This document shows positions 7,054 through 16,013 of a stretch of DNA of 64,000 nucleotides, piece after piece. The notes under the pieces are model-generated. The model made no database searches and was not told the origin of the DNA. It saw only the letters and a list, made by a program, of their open reading frames with translations. This stretch comes from Phycisphaeraceae bacterium (GTDB taxonomy: Bacteria; Planctomycetota; Phycisphaerae; Phycisphaerales; UBA1924), in contig JAHBWV010000001.1 in NCBI GenBank assembly GCA_019636845.1, positions 868,001 to 932,000 on the forward strand, in the 5' to 3' direction. A program made the translations under genes and the position numbers. Within the stretch, counting starts at the first letter, position 1. Each line of letters begins with the position of its first letter.

Positions 7054-8280
7054 ATGGGCAACTACCGCTACCAGGTCAGAAACGCATCGGGACAGGTCCA
7101 GACCGGCATGCTCGCCTCCGACTCGGCGGCAAGCGCGGCCGCGTTGCTGCGGAACCAGGGCTGCCACATCCTCTCGCTCACAGCACTCGGGGCCGAGGAG
7201 ACGGGAACCGGCCTGCTCGCAAAGTTCAAGCAGCTCAACGCCGGCAAGCCCAACCAGAAGCACGTCCTCGACTTCACCACCCAGCTCGCCGTCATGATCC
7301 GTGCCGGCATCAACCTCCGCGCCGCGCTCGACGGCATCGCGGACCAGACCACACACCTGGGCTTCAAGCGCGTCATCAACCAGCTCAAGAACGACGTCGA
7401 GGGAGGCAAGCAGTTCTCCGACGCCGTCGCGAGGTTCCCCAAGCTTTTCGGACCGCTCTACGTCAACATGGTCAAGGCATCGGAAATGGCCGGCTCGTTC
7501 AGCCAGATGCTCGACCGCATCGCCGGGTACATCGGGCAGCAGATCGAGACCCGAAAGATGGTCGTGGGAGCGTCGATCTACCCCGGCATCATCGGAGGCA
7601 TGGCCGTCACCGTCACGGTCTTCCTCCTGACCTTCGTCCTCCCGAAGTTCTACGGCATCTTCGAGGGCAAGGAAGAGGTCCTCCCCTGGGCGACCGTCTT
7701 CCTGATGAACCTCTCGAAGGGCATCGTCGCGTACTGGCCCTTCATCCTCGGCGCGCTCGTCGGGCTGGTGATCCTCGCATTCGTCTTCCTCAGAACCGAG
7801 ATCGGACGCTTCTGGCTCGATCGCACGAAGCTCACGGTGCCCGTCGTCAAGGCGATGTTCCGCTCGCTCTACATCAGCCGCTCGCTCCAAACGATGGGCC
7901 AGCTGATCAACGCCGGTGTCCCAATGCTCGACACGCTCGCCATCACGGGCGACATCTCCGGCAACATGCTCTACAAAGGCATGTGGCGCCGCGTGCACAC
8001 CAGCGTGAAGCAGGGCAAGAAGATCACCGCGCCGCTCCAGAAGGACAATCTCCTTCCCAAGGCCGTCGTGCAGATGCTCGCCGCAGGCGAGGAGTCCGGT
8101 AAGCTCGGCGAGGTCCTCGACGAGATCTCGGTCTACTACGCCAAAGCCCTCAAAGACCAGATCAAGGCGGTCACATCGCTTATCGAACCCGTCATGATCC
8201 TTGTGATGGGCGCAGTCGTCGGCTTCATCGCCATGGCCATCATCCTTCCGATCTTCAAGATGAGCCAGATCGTCAAGTGA
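7054..8280 (+). CDS. pilC: Type IV pilus / type II secretion inner-membrane platform protein PilC
   Basis: A 408-residue GspF/PilC family protein that anchors the pilus motor in the inner membrane. ATG 7054 is chosen because the protein then starts MGNYRYQVRNASGQVQTG, the usual family opening, with GAGG 5 bases upstream; an in-frame start at 6985 adds 23 unrelated residues. Two GspF domains are present (about residues 75-200 and 278-400), each with the LRAALDGIADQ / MLDTLAITGDI type helices and conserved GEESGKLGEVLDEIS near the end. Three membrane segments are visible (about 175-200, 228-250, 375-400). It follows pilT and leads into pseudopilin genes. Confidence 0.95.
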   Translation: MGNYRYQVRNASGQVQTGMLASDSAASAAALLRNQGCHILSLTALGAEETGTGLLAKFKQLNAGKPNQKHVLDFTTQLAVMIRAGINLRAALDGIADQTTHLGFKRVINQLKNDVEGGKQFSDAVARFPKLFGPLYVNMVKASEMAGSFSQMLDRIAGYIGQQIETRKMVVGASIYPGIIGGMAVTVTVFLLTFVLPKFYGIFEGKEEVLPWATVFLMNLSKGIVAYWPFILGALVGLVILAFVFLRTEIGRFWLDRTKLTVPVVKAMFRSLYISRSLQTMGQLINAGVPMLDTLAITGDISGNMLYKGMWRRVHTSVKQGKKITAPLQKDNLLPKAVVQMLAAGEESGKLGEVLDEISVYYAKALKDQIKAVTSLIEPVMILVMGAVVGFIAMAIILPIFKMSQIVK

Positions 8281-8336
8281 CCGATGGACTCGGCGCGGGA
8301 CGGTCCCGGCCGAAGTCCGGGAACGAAGGAGCAAGG

Positions 8337-9017
8337 ATGGACCGTCCACCCTCAGTCACGCCGCAGGCCGCGGCTCGACGCACGCGACACTCAGGCGGCG
8401 GCTTCACACTCATCGAGACCGCCATGGCCACGGTCATCATCGGCGTCGGCGTCGTCGCCATGGTCGATGCCCAGGAGGCCTTCACCAGAAGCACGCTCTG
8501 GTCGAGCCACGCCACAACCGGCACATTCCTCGCCAATGAGATCCGCGAGATGGCCAGACATCTCTCACGCCACGACCCCGTCACAGGGCTCTGGCTCGAC
8601 GGCGAGACACTCCGCGGCTGGGGACCCGAAGCCGGTGAAGTCTCCGTCAACGCTTTCGACGACCTCGACGACCTCGATGGACTGGTCTTCGGCGAGGGTG
8701 GCAACTTTCCGGGACCCATCAACGCCTACGGCGAGGTCATTCCCGAGATCGGCGACGATGGCCAGCCGATCACCGATGAAGACGGCAATGTCATCTCGAT
8801 GGTGGGATGGCGTCAGCGGGTCATCGTGGAGAAGGTCTCTCCCTTTGACTACGCCACAACCCTCCCACGCGCCTTCTTCGAGGGCGCGTCGGGCGGCTGG
8901 CCCGGACGCGCCGTAGGCGGATATCCACTCCGCGTCACAGTGATCGTCACATACCAGTCCGGCCTGGCGCCGGAGCCGATCGAGGTCTCGCGTGTCTCAT
9001 GGGTCGTGCCCGAGTAA
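8337..9017 (+). CDS. PilV-like minor pseudopilin
   Basis: A 226-residue protein starting at ATG 8337, with AAGGAG 6 bases upstream. An earlier GTG at 8277 overlaps the pilC stop but lacks such a site. Residues about 22-45 read GGGFTLIETAMATVIIGVGV, a type III (prepilin) signal: the peptidase cuts after Gly, and Glu at +5 helps assembly. The remainder is a variable, acidic, exposed domain with no recognised fold. The position after pilC and before two more pilus-type proteins suggests a minor pseudopilin helping pilus initiation or secretion. Confidence 0.85.
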   Translation: MDRPPSVTPQAAARRTRHSGGGFTLIETAMATVIIGVGVVAMVDAQEAFTRSTLWSSHATTGTFLANEIREMARHLSRHDPVTGLWLDGETLRGWGPEAGEVSVNAFDDLDDLDGLVFGEGGNFPGPINAYGEVIPEIGDDGQPITDEDGNVISMVGWRQRVIVEKVSPFDYATTLPRAFFEGASGGWPGRAVGGYPLRVTVIVTYQSGLAPEPIEVSRVSWVVPE

Positions 9018-9065
9018 GTCCGGAGTCTTCGAGCATCGCGCGGGTGAAGGCCTAGGGGTGATCGC

Positions 9066-11978
9066 ATGAATCGGATCAGTCGTCAACGGTGCAGGGCTCT
9101 CGAACGGAAACAGGCCGCGAGGCAACGCCGCGCAGTCGCCTCTGTTCTGGCCATGATGCTCCTCATCCTGTTCGGCTCGCTCGTGACCGCCATGGCCATC
9201 GCGAGCAAGGGCAACATCAGGACCGCAGACACGCAGCTCCACGTCATGCGCGCGCTCGGCGCCGCAGAGACCGGGCTTGCCGTCGCGGAGCAGCGGCTGA
9301 TGGAAGCGGCCTCTCGCTTCGTCGTCTCAAGAGGAGTCATCGACGGCGATGCCGGTTGGAACCTCTGGATCGGCAATCTCGGATCGCTCGGAAACGTCGA
9401 GATCCTCGACGCGCCGAGCGGTTTCAACGAGTCTGGCTCGCCGGATGGTCTCGCCGAGGCAGTGGCGAACCGCCACGCCGCCGACGTCGGCATCGTCGTC
9501 ATCGACGGTCTCAGCGTTCCCGTGATCGGACCCGCCGCATCCGGCGCGGATCTCTCGATATACCGCGGCGATTACTGGATCTACACGCCCCTCATCGGCC
9601 TCGAAAGCAGGCCCGAGGGCGAACGGCCCGTCTCGTTCCAGATCGTGTACGCGCCACTTCAGGACGGCGCGACCATCCGGGCGATCGTCACCGGGTACGA
9701 CTTCGACAACGCCCGCCAGGGACGTCCGATCACACGCACCATCAGCCGCGACTTCACACTCACGAAACGGATTAATCACGCGATCGTCAGCAACAGCCGC
9801 ATCATGCTCGGAAGAAACGTCCACGTCGAGGGCGATCTCGGCGCACGCTTCATGGGCGTCGAACACGAGAACGGCCATCCCATCGTCGCCCGCTCAGACT
9901 TCTACGGCCTCGCCCCCGCGCTCGACACCAAGCTCGAGGCCTTCTACGCCGGCGTGGCTCAATACGATGTGGACGGCGACAACCGTCTCCGCGTCGGCCA
10001 TCCTGTCGAGAGTCTCGGCATCCCCGTTGACACAGACACGGACGGAGACACAGTCCCCGACGGCAGCTATCTCGACGTCACGGGCGACGGCTACGTCGAC
10101 GAGTTCGACATCTTCATCCGGCACTTCGACCGCGACGGCGACGGCCGCGTCACGCTCAGCTCGGCCCTCACGGTCGGCACGCCCGCCGAGGGAAGAGAGC
10201 CGGAGTTTGTCGGCCCCGGCGGCGCCCCGATCAACGACGACCTCGCCCTCCTGATCGATTCGTCGAACCCGGATCGAAACAAGAACGGGATCTACGGCTT
10301 CATCGACGAGAACGGCAACGGCGTGTGGGACCCCGACACCGAGTCGCTCCTCGACTTCGACCCCGTACACGTCGTCTACCGAGACCAGGTCCTCGGATAC
10401 CGCGACGGCTTCATCGACAAGATGGACCGCTACACAAAGATCCGCGGGCGGCTCGCATTCAAGGTCAGCGCCGACGCCTGGGTCGCGAATCAGGGCAGTT
10501 GGCGCAACCACATCGAGGGCGGAATCAACGCCGGCGATCGCTCGCCTGTCCAGTTCTCGATGAACGACACCGAACTCCCGGGAATCACCGCGTCGAGCTT
10601 CACCAGCACCGAGTCGGCACTCCGCGCCGCAGCCAACGGCGAGAGCTTCGCACGCCAGGTCGCCGACAACCTCGGCGTCTCAGTCGAGTCTCTCCCCGGG
10701 TATGTGGAAGCGAAGGGCGCGGGGACGCCCCGCTACTATCGCGTCGACCCCGACAACGACGGAGACGGCCGCCCCGACAACTGGGCCACCGCCTACTTCG
10801 AGCAGGTCCCCTTCAACAGCCCCTCCTACAGCGACTGGTACTACCGCCCCGTCTACGAGAACATGGTCTTCAAGGATGTCATCATCCCCATCGGGACGAA
10901 CGCACTCTTCAAAAACTGCACATTCGCCGGCGTCACATACGTGCGCACCCACACGGGCAACACGCACGCAAACTGGACGCTCTACGGCAAGATGGTCATG
11001 GACTCTTCGTCAGGGCGCCCCAAGCCGGACCGCGCACGATCGATCTACGGCGACGATCCACACGAAGAGAACGGCGCGGACGCGCCGGACATGCTCCCTG
11101 TGACAGCCATTCCCCCGCAGCAATGGGTCCTCCTCGCCGACGAGCCGCTCGACAAGGGCGATCTGCTCCAGAGCCAGGTCGGCAGCGTGAGCGCCACGAG
11201 CTACGCGCAGCTCCCCGCGCCGCTCGTGATCGACGGCAAGCGTGTGACGGACACGAGGGCATATTCAAACAACATCCGCTTCCACGACTGCACGTTCGTC
11301 GGCTCCATCGTCAGCGACACGCCCACGGAATACACGCAGGTCCGCAACAAGTTCCAGTTCACCGGTGCGACCAGGTTCCTGAAGGTTCATCCCGAGTATC
11401 CCGACGATGCGCGATACAACCCCGAATCGTCGGACATCCAGGAGATCCTCAAGAGCAGCATGATGCTCCCGAACTACTCGGTCGACATCGGCAACTTCAA
11501 CAGCCCGCCGACACAGAACGTCCAGCTTCAGGGCGCGGTCATCGCCGGCGTCCTCGACGTCCGCGGCACCGCCACGATCGACGGTGCGCTCGTCCTCACC
11601 TTCAGCCCCGTGCGAGGCGAAGGCCCCATGAAGGACTCGCTCGGAAACCCAGTCGGCAACCCCGCCGGATTCAACGCGACGCTCGGCTACTTCGGCCCGG
11701 ACGACGGTGACAGCGAGTCGCTCGACCCCGCCACTCTTCCCGAGTTCGAGGGCGTCAAGATCGTCGGTTGGGATCTCGACGGCGACGGCATCGCCGACCT
11801 GGGACCCACAGACACGCCCACCGCCGCGGAACTCGAGAACGGCGCGGTTCCCGTCCCGTTCCACGGTCTTGGCAGGGTCACGCTCCGTTTCAATCCCGAC
11901 ATGATGCTCCCCGATGGCATCATGCTTCCCCTGCAGATCAGACCAAGCGTGGGAACCTACCGGGAGGGCAAGCGATGA
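9066..11978 (+). CDS. Large PilX-like pilus-associated protein with Ca-binding-type repeats
   Basis: A 970-residue protein. The N-terminus has a basic stretch and then VASVLAMMLLILFGSLVTAM, a membrane anchor like that of PilX/GspK-type minor pilins that lack the classical FTLIE motif. About residues 300-450 carry several Asp-rich loops of the EF-hand or dockerin/thrombospondin type (VDGDNRLRVG, DTDTDGDTVPDG, DVTGDGYVDEFD, FDRDGDGRVTL, DENGNGVWDPD), with more at about 560 (DPDNDGDGRPDN) and 905 (DLDGDGIADLG). The C-terminal half contains repeated strands that could form a beta solenoid. It probably lies outside the cell, tethered to the pilus machinery. It ends in ATGA overlap with the next pseudopilin gene. 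Confidence 0.8.
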   Translation: MNRISRQRCRALERKQAARQRRAVASVLAMMLLILFGSLVTAMAIASKGNIRTADTQLHVMRALGAAETGLAVAEQRLMEAASRFVVSRGVIDGDAGWNLWIGNLGSLGNVEILDAPSGFNESGSPDGLAEAVANRHAADVGIVVIDGLSVPVIGPAASGADLSIYRGDYWIYTPLIGLESRPEGERPVSFQIVYAPLQDGATIRAIVTGYDFDNARQGRPITRTISRDFTLTKRINHAIVSNSRIMLGRNVHVEGDLGARFMGVEHENGHPIVARSDFYGLAPALDTKLEAFYAGVAQYDVDGDNRLRVGHPVESLGIPVDTDTDGDTVPDGSYLDVTGDGYVDEFDIFIRHFDRDGDGRVTLSSALTVGTPAEGREPEFVGPGGAPINDDLALLIDSSNPDRNKNGIYGFIDENGNGVWDPDTESLLDFDPVHVVYRDQVLGYRDGFIDKMDRYTKIRGRLAFKVSADAWVANQGSWRNHIEGGINAGDRSPVQFSMNDTELPGITASSFTSTESALRAAANGESFARQVADNLGVSVESLPGYVEAKGAGTPRYYRVDPDNDGDGRPDNWATAYFEQVPFNSPSYSDWYYRPVYENMVFKDVIIPIGTNALFKNCTFAGVTYVRTHTGNTHANWTLYGKMVMDSSSGRPKPDRARSIYGDDPHEENGADAPDMLPVTAIPPQQWVLLADEPLDKGDLLQSQVGSVSATSYAQLPAPLVIDGKRVTDTRAYSNNIRFHDCTFVGSIVSDTPTEYTQVRNKFQFTGATRFLKVHPEYPDDARYNPESSDIQEILKSSMMLPNYSVDIGNFNSPPTQNVQLQGAVIAGVLDVRGTATIDGALVLTFSPVRGEGPMKDSLGNPVGNPAGFNATLGYFGPDDGDSESLDPATLPEFEGVKIVGWDLDGDGIADLGPTDTPTAAELENGAVPVPFHGLGRVTLRFNPDMMLPDGIMLPLQIRPSVGTYREGKR

Positions 11979-12574
11979 AACGCACCGCCAGGGGCTTTAG
12001 TCTTGTGGAAATGCTCGTCGCCTTGACGATCTCGGCGACGCTGCTCGCCGCGACCTTCTCCGCGCTCAACGCATCCTTCAAGAGCTACAAGCGCACCACC
12101 GAATCGGCATCCACGCACGTCGTGACCCGGATCGTCATGCACAGGATCATGACGATGATCCGCACCGGCGAGGCGGGCAGCTTCGGACCATTCCCCGAGA
12201 ATCCCATCGAACTGCCGACCATCACCAGCAACAGCATCGAGTTCGTTGTCAACGGCCGCACGATCGACGAGTCCCAGATCGTTCGGCTCGAACGCCGAGA
12301 CGCACCCGAGGGCTCGCCCGACGGCCCCTTCGAACTCTGGCTCCTGCTCACGACCGTCAGAGACGGTGTAGAGGTCGAGCAGCAAGAGCGCCCGCTGCTC
12401 GTCGGCATCGTTGACGCCGTCTTCACCCTCGAGTACGACGTCGGACCCTCGCTCAGACGCGCCACGGTCGATCTCACGGTTCGGCCCAACGATCTGCAGG
12501 ACGCCGCCGTCGGTGCGAACCTCGACACCCCCTCGATCCGCATGGTCGCGAGCGCCAGCCCGCGTAACGAGTAG
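11975..12574 (+). CDS. PilW/PulJ-like minor pseudopilin
   Basis: A 199-residue protein. ATG 11975 overlaps the previous stop as ATGA, and GGGAGGG precedes it by 5 bases. The N-terminus reads MKRTARGFSLVEMLVALTIS, a textbook type III signal: Gly before the cut, Phe at +1 and Glu at +5. The exposed part (residues 35-199) is an alpha helix followed by a beta-rich head, as in GspJ/PilW. It is the last gene of the pilT-pilC-pseudopilin cluster. No major pilin gene is in the window, so this may be either a type II secretion set or a dispersed type IV pilus set. Confidence 0.88.
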   Translation: MKRTARGFSLVEMLVALTISATLLAATFSALNASFKSYKRTTESASTHVVTRIVMHRIMTMIRTGEAGSFGPFPENPIELPTITSNSIEFVVNGRTIDESQIVRLERRDAPEGSPDGPFELWLLLTTVRDGVEVEQQERPLLVGIVDAVFTLEYDVGPSLRRATVDLTVRPNDLQDAAVGANLDTPSIRMVASASPRNE

Positions 12575-12621
12575 CCCCCGCGAACACTCAACCGCTCACC
12601 CGCCGATCAGCACCGGAATGA

Positions 12622-13551
12622 TCACGGGGCTTGCGCCTCAAGCTCCCCGAGAATCGCCGGAATCTCGTTCGCAAGGTCGGTCGCGAGCATCCCCCCGCTC
12701 GCACGATGAGCCGCCGCCCACCGCTCACCCGCACGCGCATGGGCAAAGACGGCGATCCGCACCGCGTCCAGCAACGTGAGAGCCGGTCCCGCTCGTCTCG
12801 GCGTCGATGCCCTCCCGACATGCTGGGCGATGATCCCTGCGATGATGCCCGCAAGCACATCGCCGCTCCCCGCAGTCGCGAGCGCAGGATGCCCGTGCGG
12901 GCAGGTCCACGTCTCAAGCCCGTTCGACACAACCGTCCCACGCCCCTTCAGAACCACAATCACGCCGAGCTTCTGCGCCATCTCAGCCGCTGCCGAAGCA
13001 CGGGAACTCTCCTCGGTCGGATCGTGGGTGATCCGCAGCACCGATGCAAGACGCCTGAACTCGCCGGGGTGGGGCGTAAGCACAGCGCTCGCACGCAGGT
13101 CAAGATGAAGATCAGGGATTGTCGCCAGCGCGTTGATCGCGTCCGCATCAACCACCACCGGAGCCCACTGCTGCTGCAGCGCCCGCAGCGTCAGCGTAGC
13201 GATCGCCGGATCGCTCCCCATCCCCGGCCCGATCACAAGGCACTGCGAGGTGGACGCCGCCCCGTCGATCGCGCCACACGCGTCCGATGGGATGATCATG
13301 CCCCGGCTCGATGTCGCCAGCACGAAACACGTTGCCGACGGGCTGATCGCCAGCGCGATCGGTGCAACCGGCTCAGGCACAAGCAACCTGACCAGGCCGC
13401 ACCCGCTGCGAAAGGCCCCGAGCGCTGCCAACGCGGGCGCGCCGGCCATGATCTGATCCGAAGTCGCGCAGCCGCCAATAACCGACACCGTGCCGAATGT
13501 GCCCTTGTGGCCACCCGGGTCGCGCATCGGAAGTGGTGGGAGTGTCATCAT
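12622..13551 (-). CDS. nnrD: ADP-dependent NAD(P)H-hydrate dehydratase
   Basis: A 309-residue ribokinase-like enzyme (CARKD/NnrD) that repairs damaged NADHX/NADPHX back to NAD(P)H using ADP. Motifs seen are GGHKGTFGTVSVIGG near the N-terminus, CLVIGPGMGSDP, VVVDADAINALA, LTPHPGEFRRL and the catalytic GSGDVLAGIIAGII. The start is ATG 13551 (an in-frame ATG follows at once); the frame is open further upstream but overlaps the transglutaminase gene. In many bacteria this domain is fused to an NAD(P)HX epimerase; here it stands alone. It is on the same strand as the upstream transglutaminase, with a 26-base gap. Confidence 0.9.
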   Translation of the reverse strand: MMTLPPLPMRDPGGHKGTFGTVSVIGGCATSDQIMAGAPALAALGAFRSGCGLVRLLVPEPVAPIALAISPSATCFVLATSSRGMIIPSDACGAIDGAASTSQCLVIGPGMGSDPAIATLTLRALQQQWAPVVVDADAINALATIPDLHLDLRASAVLTPHPGEFRRLASVLRITHDPTEESSRASAAAEMAQKLGVIVVLKGRGTVVSNGLETWTCPHGHPALATAGSGDVLAGIIAGIIAQHVGRASTPRRAGPALTLLDAVRIAVFAHARAGERWAAAHRASGGMLATDLANEIPAILGELEAQAP

Positions 13552-13577
13552 CAGACCCCGAGGCCGTTCGGCGTGAG

Positions 13578-15083
13578 TCACTCGATCGATTCGATCTTGA
13601 TCTGCAGCGAGCCCATCAGCGGGATGATCGACTGATACGCCTCGATCGTCTCGGAATCCGCGTATGTGGAAATCGCGCACGCGATGTGCGTCGCGTCCGA
13701 AGCGCGGGCATCGTCGATCGCCGCATCCAGATCCACCCACGTCGGAACGCCTCCGACGTCGAGCAGGGCCTGCGTCCACATGTGGTACCCGAACACGCCC
13801 GCTTCACCCAGGAACTCGTCCACATACACCAGGCCGGTCACGCCCCGCGACGGAATCCCGTCCGCACGCAGCATCGCCGCGAGAAGCACCGCGTGCTCCG
13901 TGCAATCTCCCGAACGGGATCGTGCCGTCTCCGATGCCGACGCGAACCCGACATCGAGCGACTTCCGGTCCAGATACGACCGAACGAAGCGGCGCATCGC
14001 CTCGGCCCGCTCGATCCTCGATTCCCCCACGCCCTTGACCGCTCTCGCCGCGAGATGCTGGATCAACTCATCATCGCTCCCACACGCAAGGGTGCTCGCG
14101 AGGTACGCCTCGTTCGCGATGTCGCTCTCAGAGGCGGGTTGCGGCGATGAGAGGTCGATCAAGAGCCGAGCCGTGCTCGCATCAATGGGCTCGACGCGCT
14201 GCGCACCCGCGCTCGGAAACCGCGGCAGCGTGCCCGATCTCAGCGACAGGGCCAGCGACGCACGGGTCGTCTGACGCGCGTTCCTGATCGGCCGGTCCGG
14301 CTTGATCAGCGTGCGGACCATGACCTCCGCGCCGCCCTTCACATCCGCGAGAGCCGCTCGCTCGTCCGAGATGCGCGACTCGATGCTCATCCCCGCCATC
14401 GGCGTCTCCGTCCGGACCGTCGTGCCCTCCAGATCAAACTCCTCGATCATCTCGACACCTGGCATGTATGAAGTTGACGAGCGAGCCAGCCGGGTCTTGA
14501 TCGTCTTCCCGTTTACGACCTCCGTATCGTCGCCCAGGATCGTCCGCGTGATCGTGATCGGCGCGATCCCCGCCGAAGGGTCGAGCGTGCGGACCACGAT
14601 CTCCGTCGCTCCCGATTCGAGCCGCTGGCGGACATATCGCTCCGCCGCCGCAGGAGCCAGCCACTGCTCAGAAGGGAGGGCCAGCGACTCGACCGAGGTC
14701 GTCTCGCCCTGCGTGCGGGTGACGAGCAAGCCGTCATCCTTGAACTCTACCAGCGTCCTCAGCGGCATCGCACCGATCCGCTGCTCAGAGGACGCCCAGA
14801 TCGGACGCCCGTCGTGCGACTCGACAAACCGCTGCTCCATCGTGATGGCCATCTCCACCGGCCCGCGCTTGATCGCAAGACTCGTGTGGCTCGCCGTCGT
14901 GATGCTGTCCTCCGCGATCGTCACCGACTGCCGGCTATACCCGGCTCGCACCCCGTCAATCCAGAGCGTGTACCACAGATCCCTCGGCTCCGAGCGTGGT
15001 TGGAGACCGAATGCCGACGCCGCGAGGAGCAGGCAAGAAAAGCCCAGAAGCACAGAGCGTTGGATCTGACGGAGTGTGGTCAC
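13578..15083 (-). CDS. Exported transglutaminase-like protease-fold protein
   Basis: A 501-residue protein from GTG 15083, chosen because GGAG precedes it by 7 bases and the sequence then opens with a signal peptide (RSVLLGFSCLLLAASAFG). The frame extends to 15287 without a better site. Residues about 100-330 are beta-rich. The transglutaminase core is near the C-terminus with its triad visible: Cys in RSGDCTEHAVLLAA, His in GYHMWTQALL and Asp in WVDLDAAI. Such periplasmic proteins are of the DUF3857/transglutaminase type and may act as peptidases or crosslinkers; the substrate is unknown. It is divergent from tatD. Confidence 0.85.
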   Translation of the reverse strand: MTTLRQIQRSVLLGFSCLLLAASAFGLQPRSEPRDLWYTLWIDGVRAGYSRQSVTIAEDSITTASHTSLAIKRGPVEMAITMEQRFVESHDGRPIWASSEQRIGAMPLRTLVEFKDDGLLVTRTQGETTSVESLALPSEQWLAPAAAERYVRQRLESGATEIVVRTLDPSAGIAPITITRTILGDDTEVVNGKTIKTRLARSSTSYMPGVEMIEEFDLEGTTVRTETPMAGMSIESRISDERAALADVKGGAEVMVRTLIKPDRPIRNARQTTRASLALSLRSGTLPRFPSAGAQRVEPIDASTARLLIDLSSPQPASESDIANEAYLASTLACGSDDELIQHLAARAVKGVGESRIERAEAMRRFVRSYLDRKSLDVGFASASETARSRSGDCTEHAVLLAAMLRADGIPSRGVTGLVYVDEFLGEAGVFGYHMWTQALLDVGGVPTWVDLDAAIDDARASDATHIACAISTYADSETIEAYQSIIPLMGSLQIKIESIE

Positions 15084-15197
15084 GGATGATCTCCAGATTC
15101 TCTGGTCCGACGCCGCATTGTACGGATTCGCGACGCGGGGCTTCGGGCTATCGTGTGGCTCGGACATCAGCGATTGATCTCGGGCAAACGGGCAGGA

Positions 15198-16013
15198 ATG
15201 ATCGACACGCATTGCCATCTCACCTTTCCGGAGTTCGCGGGCCAGGTGCCCGAGGTGCTCGCCCGCGCGAAGCAGCACGGCATCCACGGCGCGATCACCG
15301 TATCAACCTCGACATCCAACGCGCCGGAGTGTCTGGCGATCGCCCGAGAGCACACAAACGTCTGGTGTACCGCGGGCGTGCATCCTTTGTACAGCGATGA
15401 TCCGGCGTCGTTGCCCCACCTCTGGGACCGGCTCCGCGAAGTCGCCCTGCATCCCAAGTGCGTCGCCTGGGGCGAACTCGGTCTGGATCGGCACTACAGC
15501 GACCCCGCGTTTGGCGTGCAACTCGCGGTCCTCGATGAGCAACTGGACCACCTTCTCCGCTGGAAACGCAGCGGCATCGAAAAACCCGTCGTTCTCCACT
15601 GCCGGGAGGCGTTCGACGATCTCATCCCCATCCTCAAACGCAGCGGTCTCGACACCACACGCATGGTCTTCCACTGCTTCACCGGTGGCCCGCAAGAGAT
15701 GCGCAAGGTGCTCGACATCGGTGCATGGGCCAGCTTCACGGGTGTCGCGACCTACAGGAACGCCGCCGAGGTCCGCGACGCCGCGAGACTCGTCCCGCTC
15801 GATCGCATCATGGTCGAGACCGATGCGCCCTACCTCTCCCCCGAGCCCAAACGAGGCGTCAGGCCCTGCGAGCCGTGGATGGTCTCGATCACCGCCCGCT
15901 CCCTCGCAGAGGCCCGCGCCGAGCCATGGCCGGACTTCCACGCCGCCCTCAACCAGAACACCGCCCGCTTCTTCGGAATCCCAGAAGAGTCGATCCGGGG
16001 AGGAGCCGCGTGA
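15198..16013 (+). CDS. tatD: TatD-family metal-dependent hydrolase
   Basis: A 271-residue TIM-barrel hydrolase of the TatD deoxyribonuclease family. ATG 15198 is chosen because the protein then starts MIDTHCHLTFPEF, with the metal-binding HxH at the very N-terminus, and CAGGA lies upstream. Other metal ligands are in the expected places: Glu in AWGELGLDRHY, His in VVLHCREAFDDL, His in VFHCFTGG and Asp in VETDAPYLSPEP. These enzymes process DNA ends or act in quality control. The stop overlaps the next start (GTGA), so it is translationally coupled to lgt. Confidence 0.94.
   Translation: MIDTHCHLTFPEFAGQVPEVLARAKQHGIHGAITVSTSTSNAPECLAIAREHTNVWCTAGVHPLYSDDPASLPHLWDRLREVALHPKCVAWGELGLDRHYSDPAFGVQLAVLDEQLDHLLRWKRSGIEKPVVLHCREAFDDLIPILKRSGLDTTRMVFHCFTGGPQEMRKVLDIGAWASFTGVATYRNAAEVRDAARLVPLDRIMVETDAPYLSPEPKRGVRPCEPWMVSITARSLAEARAEPWPDFHAALNQNTARFFGIPEESIRGGAA

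Noticed and set aside
7027..8349. 440-codon minus-strand frame opposite pilC
   Set aside because: Asp/Glu/His-rich shadow of the pilC coding strand.
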